Shown here: in pieces, positions 33,710 through 44,096 of the stretch | Numbering within the stretch: the stretch's first letter is position 1 | Layout: each line of letters begins with the position of its first letter | Assembly: GCA_934700615.1 (NCBI GenBank) | Contig: CAKUXR010000004.1 | Location: 62,001-126,000, forward strand | Length of the DNA: 64,000 nucleotides | DNA from: an uncultured Bacteroidales bacterium | GTDB lineage: Bacteria; Bacteroidota; Bacteroidia; Bacteroidales; UBA932 | Direction: 5' to 3' | Translations under genes and position numbers: made by a program | Notes under the pieces: generated by a model | What the model saw: only the letters and a program-made list of their open reading frames with translations | Databases searched by the model: none | Told to the model about the DNA's origin: nothing

Positions 33710-36166
33710 ATGATAAGTAAACTTGCAAAACAAGCATTGGTCTGCACGGCAGCATTGGCTTTATTCGCATCAGGTCTTTCGGCCCAGAGCCGCGAAGACA
33801 GGAAGGTCCGTACCCCGAACTATGAACTGGCAGAAAGATTCTCTGCCAAGAGGGTTGGACAGATGGTGTTCTCGACATCCGTAAGACCGCAGTGGTTCAG
33901 GAACGGAGACAAATTCCTCTATGCGTGGAAGACATCTGAAGGAACAGAATACTACATTGCTGACCCTAAGCTCGGCAAGACCGAGAAGGCATTCGATATG
34001 GAAAAGCTTGCGATGCAGATTACCGGAATCGTACGCGACCCGTTCGAGGCAAAACACCTCCCTATGAGGAACCTCACCATTGACCCTGAAAACGACGGTA
34101 TCCTGAAATTCGACATCGTCAGCTCGCAGGAAAAGAAAGACACTACAGGAAAATCTACAGGTGACAGGCTCACATATCACTTCAGTTACAAGATTTCTGA
34201 CAAGAGCCTCACTTACAATACTACAGACAAAGACGACAAATATCCTTCATGGGCAAACGTGTCACCTGACGGAATGACTGGAGTCTATATGAAGAACTCC
34301 AACCTCTTCTACATGGACACTTTGAACATGCGCAAGGCCGCCAAAGACCCTAAGGACAGCACAATCGTGGAGCACAGAATCACGAGCGACGGCTATAAGG
34401 ATTTCTGCTATGGCATAAACAACTACAACGGCAACACCGTGACAGATACGACCAAACGCGTATTCCCTACAGAACTTGTATGGTCACCTGATTCCAAGCA
34501 CATCGCAGTCATGCGTTGGGACATGAGCCCGGTAAAAGACTTCTGGGTAATCAACTCCCTCAGCAGACCACGTCCGACGCTCGAAACCTACAAATACCAG
34601 ATGCCGGGCGAGCCTGGCCCTCACGGCCATTTGTATGTTTTCAATGCCGGTGACTGGACCTCCCATACGGTGAAAATCAATGCCTTCAAGGATCAGGAAC
34701 TGTCACTCCAGTCCGCTCCGGCTACTGTCAATGACCAGTTCGAAGAATTCGGCGGCATCAAATGGCTCGGCGGCCCGGACGGTTTCTGGCTTACAAGAAT
34801 GAGCCGCGACCTCAAACGCATGGACATCTGCTACGTCGGCGTTGACAGCGACTCCACAAAGACAGTCATTGCAGAGAGAATGAACACCTACGTCGAGAGC
34901 CGCGCGCTCAGAATCATTGACAACGGCAAGAAACTCATCCATTGGTCCGAAAGGAACGGATGGGCGAACCTCTACCTCTGCGACCTGAACGGCAAGGTGC
35001 TCCGCAACCTCACAGAAGGCGCTTACCATGTGGATGACGTGCTCGCTGTCAATGAAAAAGAAGGCTACATCCTGTTCCGTGCCTGCGGAAAGGAAAAAGG
35101 CGAGAACCCTTACCAGATGCATGTATATAGAGTAAGTCTCCAGGGCGGAGAACCTAAGATGCTCGACATGCCGGACATGAACATCGACGCAATCGCTACT
35201 GAAGACGGCAAGTACTTCATTGCCAATTGCTCACGAGTGGATTACAAGCCGTTATCAGTCCTCTATGACGCGACCGGAAAGAAAGTCTGCGACCTCGGCG
35301 AGGCTGACTTCTCACTCCTCTTCGCTGCCGGATACAAATTCCCTGAGCGTTTCACCGTAAAGGCTGCCGACGGCATTACCGACCTTCACGGAGCAATCTA
35401 CAAACCATTCGACTTCGACTCCACAAAGGTTTATCCTATATGTGATTACGTTTATCCGGGCCCACAGGTCGAGGCCAACAACATCAGCTGGAGCAGGGGA
35501 TTCACCAGAACAGACCGTCTTGCACAGCTTGGCTTCATCGTCATAACAGTCGGCAACAGGGGAGGTCATCCTGACAGGTCGAAGTGGTATCACAACTACG
35601 GCTACGGCAACCTCCGCGACTACGGTCTCGAGGACCAGAAATATGCAATCCAGCAGCTCGGAGCGAAGTATCCATGGATTGATCTCGGCAGAGTTGGTAT
35701 CCACGGACACTCAGGCGGCGGATTTATGTCCACAGCAGCCATGCTCAAGTACCCTGACTTCTTCAAGGCAGCCGTTTCTTGCGCGGGCAACCATGACAAC
35801 AACATCTACAACCGCTGGTGGAGCGAACAGCATCACGGAATCAAAGAGAAGATCGAGGCCGGCGACACAACCTTCGTATATTCCATCGAGACCAATCCTC
35901 AGATTGCCTCCAACCTGAAGGGCCACCTCATGCTCGTGCACGGCGACATCGACAACAACGTGCATCCTGCGAACTCTATCCGTGTCGTCAATGCCCTCAT
36001 CCGCGCCAACAAGCGTTTCGACATGCTCATCCTCCCTGGTCAGCGCCACGGATTCGGCGACATGAACGAGTACTTCTTCTGGCGTATGGCCGACTACTAC
36101 TGCGAGTGGCTGATGGGAGCTAGCGAAAGGCATGAAGTCGATATAAAAGAAATGAACAACGATTAA
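33710..36166 (+). CDS. S9 family prolyl oligopeptidase / DPP IV-like peptidase
   Basis: The 818-residue protein has a signal peptide (ALVCTAALALFASGLSAQ). The N-terminal two thirds form a DPP IV-type beta-propeller with WSPDSKHIAVMRWDMS near residue 260; the C-terminal alpha/beta-hydrolase domain has the nucleophile motif GHSGGG near residue 666, Asp in HGDIDNNVHP near 745 and His in PGQRHGFGDM near 780. It acts in the periplasm, cleaving dipeptides or oligopeptides, often after proline. With the S46 enzyme at 21002-23173 it suggests peptide-based nutrition. The DUF3298 gene follows 7 bp later. Confidence 0.9.
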   Translation: MISKLAKQALVCTAALALFASGLSAQSREDRKVRTPNYELAERFSAKRVGQMVFSTSVRPQWFRNGDKFLYAWKTSEGTEYYIADPKLGKTEKAFDMEKLAMQITGIVRDPFEAKHLPMRNLTIDPENDGILKFDIVSSQEKKDTTGKSTGDRLTYHFSYKISDKSLTYNTTDKDDKYPSWANVSPDGMTGVYMKNSNLFYMDTLNMRKAAKDPKDSTIVEHRITSDGYKDFCYGINNYNGNTVTDTTKRVFPTELVWSPDSKHIAVMRWDMSPVKDFWVINSLSRPRPTLETYKYQMPGEPGPHGHLYVFNAGDWTSHTVKINAFKDQELSLQSAPATVNDQFEEFGGIKWLGGPDGFWLTRMSRDLKRMDICYVGVDSDSTKTVIAERMNTYVESRALRIIDNGKKLIHWSERNGWANLYLCDLNGKVLRNLTEGAYHVDDVLAVNEKEGYILFRACGKEKGENPYQMHVYRVSLQGGEPKMLDMPDMNIDAIATEDGKYFIANCSRVDYKPLSVLYDATGKKVCDLGEADFSLLFAAGYKFPERFTVKAADGITDLHGAIYKPFDFDSTKVYPICDYVYPGPQVEANNISWSRGFTRTDRLAQLGFIVITVGNRGGHPDRSKWYHNYGYGNLRDYGLEDQKYAIQQLGAKYPWIDLGRVGIHGHSGGGFMSTAAMLKYPDFFKAAVSCAGNHDNNIYNRWWSEQHHGIKEKIEAGDTTFVYSIETNPQIASNLKGHLMLVHGDIDNNVHPANSIRVVNALIRANKRFDMLILPGQRHGFGDMNEYFFWRMADYYCEWLMGASERHEVDIKEMNND

Positions 36167-36173
36167 TGTTACT

Positions 36174-36968
36174 ATGAGATTTAGATCAATGTTAATGTGT
36201 GCAGGCGCAATCTTCACGATTGCCGCCTGCCATGACTCCTCAGTGAGTGTCGATAAGGTCAATGTCAATGTTACCGAGCCTCTTTCTCCGGAAAGAACTG
36301 ACTCAGTGACAGTTGCAATAAGCATTGAATATCCGTCAAGCGGACTGGAAGACTCGGTCAAGACAGCCATCTGCGAAAATATCGTCGAAGCCGCATTCGG
36401 CTCGGACTATGCCGGCCTGGACCTGAAGTCCGCTGCCGACAAATGGACTGCAGACTTCGTCGCAGAATACCGCAGCACCTGCATGGACCTGCTCAAGGCC
36501 AATGCGGAGAATGACGATGTCAATGTTACCGAGAGCCTCGGCTTCCTGGTGTGGTCCAGCAACATTGAAGGCTATTTCTCGGGCAAGCATGAAGACATAG
36601 TCTCCTATACTATAGCAGATTACGTCTATGAAGGCGGCGCCCACGGCTCATCTTCCGAGGTTACTTTCAATGTGGACATGAAGACCGGAAAACAGATTAC
36701 CGAAGAGGATTTCTTCATTCCGGGATACAAAGAGGAACTTTCCAAACTGCTCACATCACATCTTCGTGATGCAATGCCTGACCAGGAGTCATACGACTGC
36801 CTGTTCATCAAGGACATCGAGCCTAACGGAAACTTCAAGGTCTCAGAGACAGGCGTCACCTATGTTTACGGCCAGTACGAAATCGGCCCGTATTCAGTAG
36901 GCATCATAAAGGTCACTGTTCCATGGGAAGAACTCGGCGACCTCGTCCGCGAGCATCCTCTGAGATAA
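36174..36968 (+). CDS. DUF3298/RsiV-like lipoprotein
   Basis: The 264-residue protein has a lipoprotein signal (CAGAIFTIAACHD). The C-terminal half matches the DUF3298 pattern: YEGGAHGSSSEVTFNVDMKT, ITEEDFFIPGYKEELSKLL, then a final strand TYVYGQYEIGPYSVG. RsiV anti-sigma proteins of Firmicutes carry this domain as a lysozyme sensor; here there is no cytoplasmic or transmembrane part, so an envelope-associated role is inferred. The peptide VNVTE occurs twice (near residues 29 and 121), both encoded by GTCAATGTTACCGAG, which contains the window's over-represented 7-mer. An ECF sigma gene follows after 12 bp. Confidence 0.7.
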   Translation: MRFRSMLMCAGAIFTIAACHDSSVSVDKVNVNVTEPLSPERTDSVTVAISIEYPSSGLEDSVKTAICENIVEAAFGSDYAGLDLKSAADKWTADFVAEYRSTCMDLLKANAENDDVNVTESLGFLVWSSNIEGYFSGKHEDIVSYTIADYVYEGGAHGSSSEVTFNVDMKTGKQITEEDFFIPGYKEELSKLLTSHLRDAMPDQESYDCLFIKDIEPNGNFKVSETGVTYVYGQYEIGPYSVGIIKVTVPWEELGDLVREHPLR

Positions 36969-36980
36969 CTACAGCAACAA

Positions 36981-37526
36981 ATGTTCAAATCCATCAAAGA
37001 CCAGACGGACGAAGTCCTTCTTGTGAAATTGAAGCGTGGCAATATCCGCAGTTTCGAGGCGATATATGACCGCTACGCTCCGATGGTATTGAACTTTGTC
37101 CGCAAGATAATCAAGGATCAGATGCGTGCGGAAGATATTACCCAGAACATATTCATGCGGCTTTATGTCTCACGGAACAGCCTGGATCCGGGGCTCTCGC
37201 TGAAGAACTGGCTGTTCGTGTGCGCCAGGAACGAGGCGTTGGATGTTCTCAGGTCCAAATGGGCGAAGGATGTGGAGAAAGTCCAGGAGATAAAGGAAGA
37301 TGTCCAGGTTTCTGTTCCGGAAGACGAGATGATACGGAGGGAATCCGCCGCGCAACTGCGTACCATGGTGGACGACCTTCCGGGCCAGCGCGCCAAGATA
37401 TTGAAGATGAGTAAGCTGGATGAACTTTCAAATAGGGAGATAGCCGAGAGGCTGGGGCTCTCTGTACGCACTGTGGAGAAGCATCTGGAACTCGCCCTGA
37501 AAGATCTTCGCGGAAAGCTGAATTGA
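36981..37526 (+). CDS. ECF RNA polymerase sigma factor (FecI-like)
   Basis: The 181-residue sigma-70 family factor has region 2 from FEAIYDRYAPMVLNFVRK to DITQNIFMRLYVS and region 4 in LSNREIAERLGLSVRTVEKH. Followed by a FecR-type anti-sigma gene and a SusC gene with an N-terminal STN domain: the classic trans-envelope signalling set in which the receptor senses its ligand, FecR relays the signal and the sigma factor switches on the receptor operon. Confidence 0.93.
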   Translation: MFKSIKDQTDEVLLVKLKRGNIRSFEAIYDRYAPMVLNFVRKIIKDQMRAEDITQNIFMRLYVSRNSLDPGLSLKNWLFVCARNEALDVLRSKWAKDVEKVQEIKEDVQVSVPEDEMIRRESAAQLRTMVDDLPGQRAKILKMSKLDELSNREIAERLGLSVRTVEKHLELALKDLRGKLN

Positions 37527-37558
37527 CCTTTTATGGCATTGACATAAAAAAATCAAAA

Positions 37559-37620
37559 ATTTTTCCTAAACCGTTACGTAAATTTTCCTGGTCGTACGTT
37601 CTTATGGTGAAAGGCAGTGA
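37559..37620 (+). promoter_or_regulatory. Candidate sigma-dependent promoter of the FecR-SusCD operon
   Basis: The 132-bp gap between sigma and FecR genes contains an AT-rich block followed by GTTACGT and GTACGTTCTTATGG. Similar T-rich leaders ending in a CGT/CTTAT motif precede FecR genes in other Bacteroidales; assignment to this sigma factor is inference from position. Confidence 0.3.
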
Positions 37621-37658
37621 AAGACTGCCACAGAAATCTGTTTCCTTATCATATCGTA

Positions 37659-38627
37659 ATGGACAAGAGACTGAAAGATTATTATGACGGCTTGTTTTCC
37701 CCGGAGGAAGAGTCAGAAGTCCAGAAGTGGCTCGCTCTCCACGGGAAAGATGAATCTGTGTCCGACTCCTTGCGGGAGCTGTTCGACGGGGAAGAAAAGC
37801 GCTCCAGCGAACAGACATTGATGTATAAGCGCATTTCTCCGGAAAAGAAGAGCATCTGGCGCAGCAGTCTCATGGCGGCCTGCATTGCCGGTCTCCTCGC
37901 AGTTGCGGTCTCTTCGCCGGTTGCTTATTTCGTCGGGAAGAAGGATGCTCCGGTGCAGCTCGCGGAGGTGGAATGGCGTGAATATAAAGTCCCTGCAGGC
38001 GAGAATCACCGTATGGTGTTGCCTGACAGTTCGGAGATTTGGCTGAACGCAGGTTCCCGCATCACCTATCCGTCACGTTTCGAGGGCAATGAACGCAAAG
38101 TGTTCATCGACGGAGAGGTCTATGCCCATATCACGTCTGACCCTCAGCATCCGTTCATAATAAATTCAGGTGACACACGCCTGAAAGTCTATGGAACCAC
38201 ATTCAACTACAAGACTTACAGTGAGAGCGAATGTGTCGAGGTCCTGCTTCTGAAAGGCTCCGTCAGCCTCGATGTGAATGTCGGGGGCGAGATGAAGACA
38301 GTGCAGATGGCACCTGGATATATGGTGCAGTATGACAGGAATACCTGCTCTGTCGATATGCAGACATTCGACCGGACGAACTACCGGGCGTTCTCTGAGA
38401 AGCATTCATTCCATTTCTTCAATCTTACTATGGCTGACATCGCCAGGGATCTGTCCCGCTATTTCGGGACCAGGATTGTCGTGCAGGACGACAAGCTGGC
38501 GAAGACGCATTTCTACGCATATTTTACTAATAACGAAACCCTTGAGCAGATTCTTTCTGCGATGAACACTGACAAGAAAATGAAAATCAAGTCGAGTGAC
38601 GGCGTCATATACTTGTCATCCCGATAG
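37659..38627 (+). CDS. FecR-family anti-sigma factor
   Basis: About 322 residues from ATG 37659, which gives the usual FecR-type start MDKRLKDYYDGLFSPEEE. A single transmembrane helix lies around residues 69-92 (MAACIAGLLAVAVSSPVAYF). The periplasmic FecR domain (VPAGENHRMVLPDSSEIWL) and a C-terminal DUF4974 domain (FFNLTMADIARDLSRYFG) follow; DUF4974 contacts the receptor's STN domain. The cytoplasmic tail is expected to hold the ECF sigma factor encoded upstream. Confidence 0.92.
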   Translation: MDKRLKDYYDGLFSPEEESEVQKWLALHGKDESVSDSLRELFDGEEKRSSEQTLMYKRISPEKKSIWRSSLMAACIAGLLAVAVSSPVAYFVGKKDAPVQLAEVEWREYKVPAGENHRMVLPDSSEIWLNAGSRITYPSRFEGNERKVFIDGEVYAHITSDPQHPFIINSGDTRLKVYGTTFNYKTYSESECVEVLLLKGSVSLDVNVGGEMKTVQMAPGYMVQYDRNTCSVDMQTFDRTNYRAFSEKHSFHFFNLTMADIARDLSRYFGTRIVVQDDKLAKTHFYAYFTNNETLEQILSAMNTDKKMKIKSSDGVIYLSSR

Positions 38628-38666
38628 AATTCCACATATTATTCATTTAACCATATTAAACAATCG

Positions 38667-41600
38667 ATGAAAGTAAAAATTTTACTTGCATCGCTGCTTG
38701 CCATGGTGATAAGTTTGTCCGCTTCGGCTCTGGAAATAGACCTGAAGCTGCACAATGTCACCATAAGAGAAGCGATTGCCGCATTGAACAAGATGGAAAA
38801 CTGGTCCATCATCGTTAATTCTGACGAAATCGATTTGTCCAGGAAAGTGTCTGTCGATGCTGCCGGTGCCAGCATCAATGATGTCCTTGACCAAATCTTT
38901 GTCGGACAGAATGTAACTTATGTCATAAACGGAAGCAGCGTGTCCATCACCGGGCATCAGGCTGCGCCAAAGGCTGAAGAGCCTGCGAAGATTACCGTAA
39001 AGGGCAAGGTGACCGATCCGTCGGGAGCACCTCTTCCTGCAGCCTCACTCATGGTGAAGGGCACCAAGACCGGCTTCTTCACTGACATGGACGGAAACTT
39101 TGAATTGTCCGGCATAGACTTTCCTGTGACTCTCGTGGTGTCGTATATCGGATTCTCCGAAAGGGAGGTCAATGTCAATGGAACAGAGACAGACCTCACA
39201 ATCAGCCTCTCTGATGACCAGAACCTTCTTGACGATGTGGTCGTGGTCGGATATGGCACACAGAAGAAAGTGAACCTGACTGGAGCTGTCTCCGTGATCG
39301 ACGGAAAGGATCTCAATGCCCGCCCTGTCACCAACACCGCCATGGCTCTTCAGGGAGCAGACCCTTCCCTCACTCTTACCACAGGAAACGGTTCCATTGC
39401 CGGAAATCATTACAAGATGTCCATCCGTGGTGCGGTGTCATTGAACTCAGGCTCGCCGCTCGTCCTCATCGACGGTATCGAGGGTAGCCTCGCGCAGGTG
39501 AACCCTAACGATATCGAGAACATATCAGTCCTCAAGGACGCGTCCTCCTGTGCCATCTATGGTGCGAAGGCTTCTGCCGGCGTGATTCTGATTACCACCA
39601 AGAGCGGCGCTGACGGAAAGGCGAAGATTACCTACAACGGGCGTTTCAGTATTTCCGACAATACTACTTCCACGGACTATATCACATCAGGTTATGACTA
39701 TGTCACTCTGACCAATGAGTTCTATAACTACACCAAGGGCTATGGCGCATGGACTTATACCGACGCTCAACTGCAGATGCTGAAGGAGCGCCGCTACGAC
39801 AAGACTGAGAACCCTGCTCGTCCGTGGGTGGTTCCTGACGAGACCGGAACATATACATATCTCTATCTTGGAAACTTTGACTGGTACAACTACCTGCTGA
39901 ACAAGACACGCCCTGAAACGGAGCATAACATCACCGTCCGCGGAGGCAATGACAAGATAACATACTATGCCTCAGGACGCTATCTCTACCGTAGAGGTCT
40001 CTTCGGGAACAGCGTGAAGGATAATTATAACGGTTACTCTTTCCGTTCCAAGATAGATGTGAAGATGACTAAGTGGCTGAACTACTCGAACAACATCAGT
40101 TTCGAGCGCACGGACTATTCTTACGGCGGATTCTGGGAAATCGACGGTTCCGACGGTCTGGCTTCCAATGGTATCCTCTATGACCTCATGAGAAACGTCG
40201 GCCCGAACATTACACCGTACAACCCTGACGGAACCATCAATATCCAGTCAGGATATATGGCGGATGCCACATCGCCATTGTTCTCAGGACGAGGCGGAAC
40301 CTTCATGGACGGCAGGAACCATAACCAGGTAGTGAACAATTATCTGACACTTACTAACCGCTTCACGGCGAACATCGCCAAGGGGCTCCAGTTCATCGCC
40401 GACTATACCTACCGTCGCCGCGACCAGCTGAAGGCATACCGTAGTCTCCCTTCAGCGAACTGCTATGACAATGCCAACAAGCGTATGTACAAGGGCGCTG
40501 ACGACAGTGTTCCGCAGGGACAGTTCACGAATGGTTCAGTGTTCGACTTCTATCAGGAGAACCGCTACTATCAGGACGGTCATATCATCAATGCTTACTT
40601 CAAGTACAATCATACTTTTGCCGATGCGCACAATCTCTCTGCCACTGTCGGAGGAAACTTCGACGACTATCGCAGCAGTTCATTGGTAAACAGGCAGAAA
40701 GGCTCACTTTCTCCTTCATTGTCATATATCAACATGGCGAATGGCGATATCGACAGGGACAGGGAGACGAACTCTTCATACAGGACTCTGGGCTTCTTCG
40801 GCCGTGTGAACTATGACTGGAAAGGACGCTATCTCCTGGAAGTGTCAGGCCGTTTCGACGGATCTTCACGATTCCCTGCAAATCACAGATGGGGCTTCTT
40901 CCCGTCAGCATCAGCGGGATGGCGTATCTCTGAGGAACCGTTCTGGAAGAATCTGAAGAATGCCGTGAACAATGCCAAGGTTCGTGTTTCCTATGGTACA
41001 CTCGGAAACCAGCAGGTAAGCAACTACTATTACTGGGACACCATCAGTACAGGGCTTGCATCGGACACAAAGGTGTCATACACCTTTGATGGAAAGAACA
41101 AGGCCAGTATGGCCACTGCATCCGCTCCTGTATCCAGCAGCCTTACCTGGGAGACGGTCGTGTCCGAGAACCTCGGTATCGATCTCGGCTTCCTTCAGGG
41201 CAGGCTGAACTTCTCGACCGACCTCTATATAAGGGATACCAAGAATATGCTTACCAAGGGCAAGACAGTCCCTGTCGTATATGGCGAGGCTGCGCCTAAG
41301 GAGAATGCTGCAAACCTCCGCACGAAGGGATATGAGATTTCTCTCGGATGGAGAGACTCTTTCAACATGGCTGGGAAGCCGTTCTCTTATGGCGTGACTG
41401 CTACACTCGGTGACTATCAGACACATATCACCAAATTCGACAATCCTGAGAAGAAACTGAGCGACCACTATGTGGGACAGAGGCTCGGTGATATCTGGGG
41501 TTATGTGTCGGACGGTCTGTTCGCCACTGACGAAGAGGCTGCCGCTTATGAGGCCGCCATCGATTCCAAAGGTACGGTACACAAGACATTGTTCGGCTGC

Positions 41601-42245
41601 AAGGCTCCGTATAACCACCTGATGGCAGGAGATATCCGCTATAAGGACCTGAACGGTGACGGAAAGATCGACGCCGGCTCGACCACTCTTGACAAGCCGG
41701 GCGACCGCAGGGTGATCGGAAACAAGCTCCCTCGCTACAACTATTCTGTCAAGGGAGACTTCAGCTGGAACGGAATCGATCTCAGTGTCTTCTTCCAGGG
41801 CGTTGGCAAGCTCGACTGGCTGCCGTCACAGAACTGTCTGTATTTCTACGGCCCTTATGCCTTCGAGCGTCCAAGCTTCATCTCCAAGGACTTCGACAGC
41901 CTTTGCTGGTCATCCGAGGAAGGGGCTGACAATAGCCACGCTATTTTCCCGCGCAAGCGAGGCAATCTCGTAAAAGGCAAGAACTACGTGGCGACTGACT
42001 ATTTCCTCCAGAATGCGAGGTACATCAGGCTGAAGAACCTCACGGTAGGATATACGCTTCCTATCAAATCCAAGGCACTTGAGAGAGCGAGAATATACTT
42101 CTCGGGCGAGAACCTGTTCTACATATCTCCGCTCAGGAAGGCATGCAAGACCATAGACCCTGAGGTGGCTACGACCACTGCCACGAATGACAGTATGTAT
42201 CCATACTCAAGGACATTCTCCGTTGGTATTGATATCACGTTCTAA
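38667..42245 (+). CDS. SusC/RagA-type TonB-dependent receptor with STN signalling domain
   Basis: The 1192-residue protein has a signal peptide (ILLASLLAMVISLSASA), then an STN domain (residues 23-95, LKLHNVTIREAIAALNKM), a carboxypeptidase-regulatory-like domain (VKGKVTDPSGAPLPAASLMV), a plug with the SusC-type signatures DDVVVVGYGTQKKVNLTGAV and ISVLKDASSCAIYGAKASAG, and a barrel ending YSRTFSVGIDITF. With the SusD partner it forms the outer-membrane importer for oligosaccharides or similar ligands. The STN domain shows that it also signals to the FecR/sigma pair upstream. Confidence 0.95.
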   Translation: MKVKILLASLLAMVISLSASALEIDLKLHNVTIREAIAALNKMENWSIIVNSDEIDLSRKVSVDAAGASINDVLDQIFVGQNVTYVINGSSVSITGHQAAPKAEEPAKITVKGKVTDPSGAPLPAASLMVKGTKTGFFTDMDGNFELSGIDFPVTLVVSYIGFSEREVNVNGTETDLTISLSDDQNLLDDVVVVGYGTQKKVNLTGAVSVIDGKDLNARPVTNTAMALQGADPSLTLTTGNGSIAGNHYKMSIRGAVSLNSGSPLVLIDGIEGSLAQVNPNDIENISVLKDASSCAIYGAKASAGVILITTKSGADGKAKITYNGRFSISDNTTSTDYITSGYDYVTLTNEFYNYTKGYGAWTYTDAQLQMLKERRYDKTENPARPWVVPDETGTYTYLYLGNFDWYNYLLNKTRPETEHNITVRGGNDKITYYASGRYLYRRGLFGNSVKDNYNGYSFRSKIDVKMTKWLNYSNNISFERTDYSYGGFWEIDGSDGLASNGILYDLMRNVGPNITPYNPDGTINIQSGYMADATSPLFSGRGGTFMDGRNHNQVVNNYLTLTNRFTANIAKGLQFIADYTYRRRDQLKAYRSLPSANCYDNANKRMYKGADDSVPQGQFTNGSVFDFYQENRYYQDGHIINAYFKYNHTFADAHNLSATVGGNFDDYRSSSLVNRQKGSLSPSLSYINMANGDIDRDRETNSSYRTLGFFGRVNYDWKGRYLLEVSGRFDGSSRFPANHRWGFFPSASAGWRISEEPFWKNLKNAVNNAKVRVSYGTLGNQQVSNYYYWDTISTGLASDTKVSYTFDGKNKASMATASAPVSSSLTWETVVSENLGIDLGFLQGRLNFSTDLYIRDTKNMLTKGKTVPVVYGEAAPKENAANLRTKGYEISLGWRDSFNMAGKPFSYGVTATLGDYQTHITKFDNPEKKLSDHYVGQRLGDIWGYVSDGLFATDEEAAAYEAAIDSKGTVHKTLFGCKAPYNHLMAGDIRYKDLNGDGKIDAGSTTLDKPGDRRVIGNKLPRYNYSVKGDFSWNGIDLSVFFQGVGKLDWLPSQNCLYFYGPYAFERPSFISKDFDSLCWSSEEGADNSHAIFPRKRGNLVKGKNYVATDYFLQNARYIRLKNLTVGYTLPIKSKALERARIYFSGENLFYISPLRKACKTIDPEVATTTATNDSMYPYSRTFSVGIDITF

Positions 42246-42259
42246 AACATTGAAAAACA

Positions 42260-44095
42260 ATGAAAAAAATACTTAGCATAATATCATTGTCCGCAGCGGT
42301 ACTCCTTTCTGCGTCCTGCGAGGACTTCCTTACCAAGGTTCCTGAGACAGACCTTTCTCCGGACACGTTCTTCACGACCGAGGCGGAACTTGAGATGTGG
42401 ACAAACAACTTCTATGCGGAAATCCTTCCGGAGGCCGATAACCTTACCGCACAGGTAGCTGACGACCATTATACGTCTTCCCTGAATGCCGTCGAGAAGG
42501 GAACCCGTTCTCCGTCATCTAACTCATGGGGTGTAAGCACATGGCAGCCTCTCAGGCGCATAAACTACTTTTTGGAGAACAACAAGTGCACTGACCCGGC
42601 CGTAAAGGCGGAATATGAAGGCGTCGCATACTTCTTCCGTGCGATGTTCTATTTCAACAAGGTGCGCCAATATGGCGATATCCCGTATTATGACAATGTC
42701 ATAGGATCCTCTGACGATGCTATGCTGAACAAGCCGCGTGACCCGCGCGGTTATGTAATGCTTAAGATTTGCCAGGACTTGGACAAGGCATACGAGCTTC
42801 TTCCTGATAAATGGGAAGCATACAGCGTATATAAGGTGACCAAGGATGCCGCTATGGCACTCAAGTCACGTGCCGCCCTTTTCGAGGGAACATTCCGCAA
42901 GTACCACGCCGGCACTGAATATGTTCCGCAGGACGAGCAGACATTCGACGGTGTGACCGTCTCTTCCAAGTGGTTTCTGGAGCAGGCTGCCGAGGCTGCT
43001 TCCAAAGTGATGGGCAAGCATAGCCTCTATACCGGCAACACTCTCGGTCTCGCAACGAAGGCGACAAAGGCTTCATATCGCGAGTACTTCATCCTTGAGG
43101 ATGCCGAAAGCAGCGAGACTATTCTCTCCAGGCGCTACAGCGTGTCACTGCTGATTCGCCACAGCATCCAGTTCAATATGAAGAACGGACGCCACAGCGC
43201 CACGGCACGTTTCGTGAACCACTATCTTCAGGCGGACGGCACACCTATCCAGAACAGAAGCGGCTGGCAGACATTGTCATACGGCGATGAGTTCAAGAAC
43301 CGCGACCCTCGTATGGAGCAGACACTTCACGGGCCGTCCTACGTGGCTTATCAGGGCAAGGGGCACGAGATGATGACATTCGACAGAAACCTCAGCGGAT
43401 ACCGTATCATAAAGTTCGTCAGCAGCACGGATCACGAGAACTCCACCACATCCACCACGGACTATCCTATAATCCGCTATGCAGAGGTACTTCTGAACTA
43501 TGCCGAGGCGAAGGCCGAACTAGGAACTCTTACGGCGGATGATCTTGCCAAGACTATAAACGTGATACGCGCCCGTGTCGGAATGCCCGGATTGTCAGCA
43601 GTGCCTACGGAACCTGATGCGCTTATGAAGGAATACTATCCTAATGCCAAGGGCGAGCAGCTTGCAGCAATCCTCGAAATCCGCCGCGAGCGTACCGTGG
43701 AGCTCTTCTGCGAAGGCTTCCGTCAGTGGGACCTTCTCCGCTGGGATGAGGGAAAGTGGATTGTTCCTTCCACCAACAAGGGCTTTCAGGGCATTTATGT
43801 TCCTGCGCTTGGCGAATACGACCTGGACAATGACGGAAAACTCGATGCCGGATTCTATGCGAAGGCACTGTCAGCTGATGATAAAACCACTGTCCCTGCC
43901 ACGAACCAGATTGTGATAGGCGGTGGCTGGACACTCTCTGAAGGCGACCACGGCTATCTGACATATCATGCAGCAGAGGATTATGTCTGGGATGATGCCA
44001 AGGACTATCTTTGGCCGATTCCTGTGGATCAGCGCACCTTGACAGGAGGAGCATTGACGCAGAACCCTGGTTGGAAGGACAGTTACGGAAAGTAA
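42260..44095 (+). CDS. SusD/RagB-type nutrient-binding lipoprotein
   Basis: The 611-residue protein has a lipoprotein signal (ISLSAAVLLSASCEDF). It shows typical SusD features: KVPETDLSPDTFFTTEAELE after the lipid anchor, the TPR-like helices with AYFFRAMFYFNKVRQYGDIP near residue 118, and the C-terminal signature IRRERTVELFCEGFRQWDLL near residue 475. It caps the SusC barrel and binds the substrate at the cell surface. One base separates its stop from the next gene. Confidence 0.95.
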   Translation: MKKILSIISLSAAVLLSASCEDFLTKVPETDLSPDTFFTTEAELEMWTNNFYAEILPEADNLTAQVADDHYTSSLNAVEKGTRSPSSNSWGVSTWQPLRRINYFLENNKCTDPAVKAEYEGVAYFFRAMFYFNKVRQYGDIPYYDNVIGSSDDAMLNKPRDPRGYVMLKICQDLDKAYELLPDKWEAYSVYKVTKDAAMALKSRAALFEGTFRKYHAGTEYVPQDEQTFDGVTVSSKWFLEQAAEAASKVMGKHSLYTGNTLGLATKATKASYREYFILEDAESSETILSRRYSVSLLIRHSIQFNMKNGRHSATARFVNHYLQADGTPIQNRSGWQTLSYGDEFKNRDPRMEQTLHGPSYVAYQGKGHEMMTFDRNLSGYRIIKFVSSTDHENSTTSTTDYPIIRYAEVLLNYAEAKAELGTLTADDLAKTINVIRARVGMPGLSAVPTEPDALMKEYYPNAKGEQLAAILEIRRERTVELFCEGFRQWDLLRWDEGKWIVPSTNKGFQGIYVPALGEYDLDNDGKLDAGFYAKALSADDKTTVPATNQIVIGGGWTLSEGDHGYLTYHAAEDYVWDDAKDYLWPIPVDQRTLTGGALTQNPGWKDSYGK

Positions 44096-44096
44096 T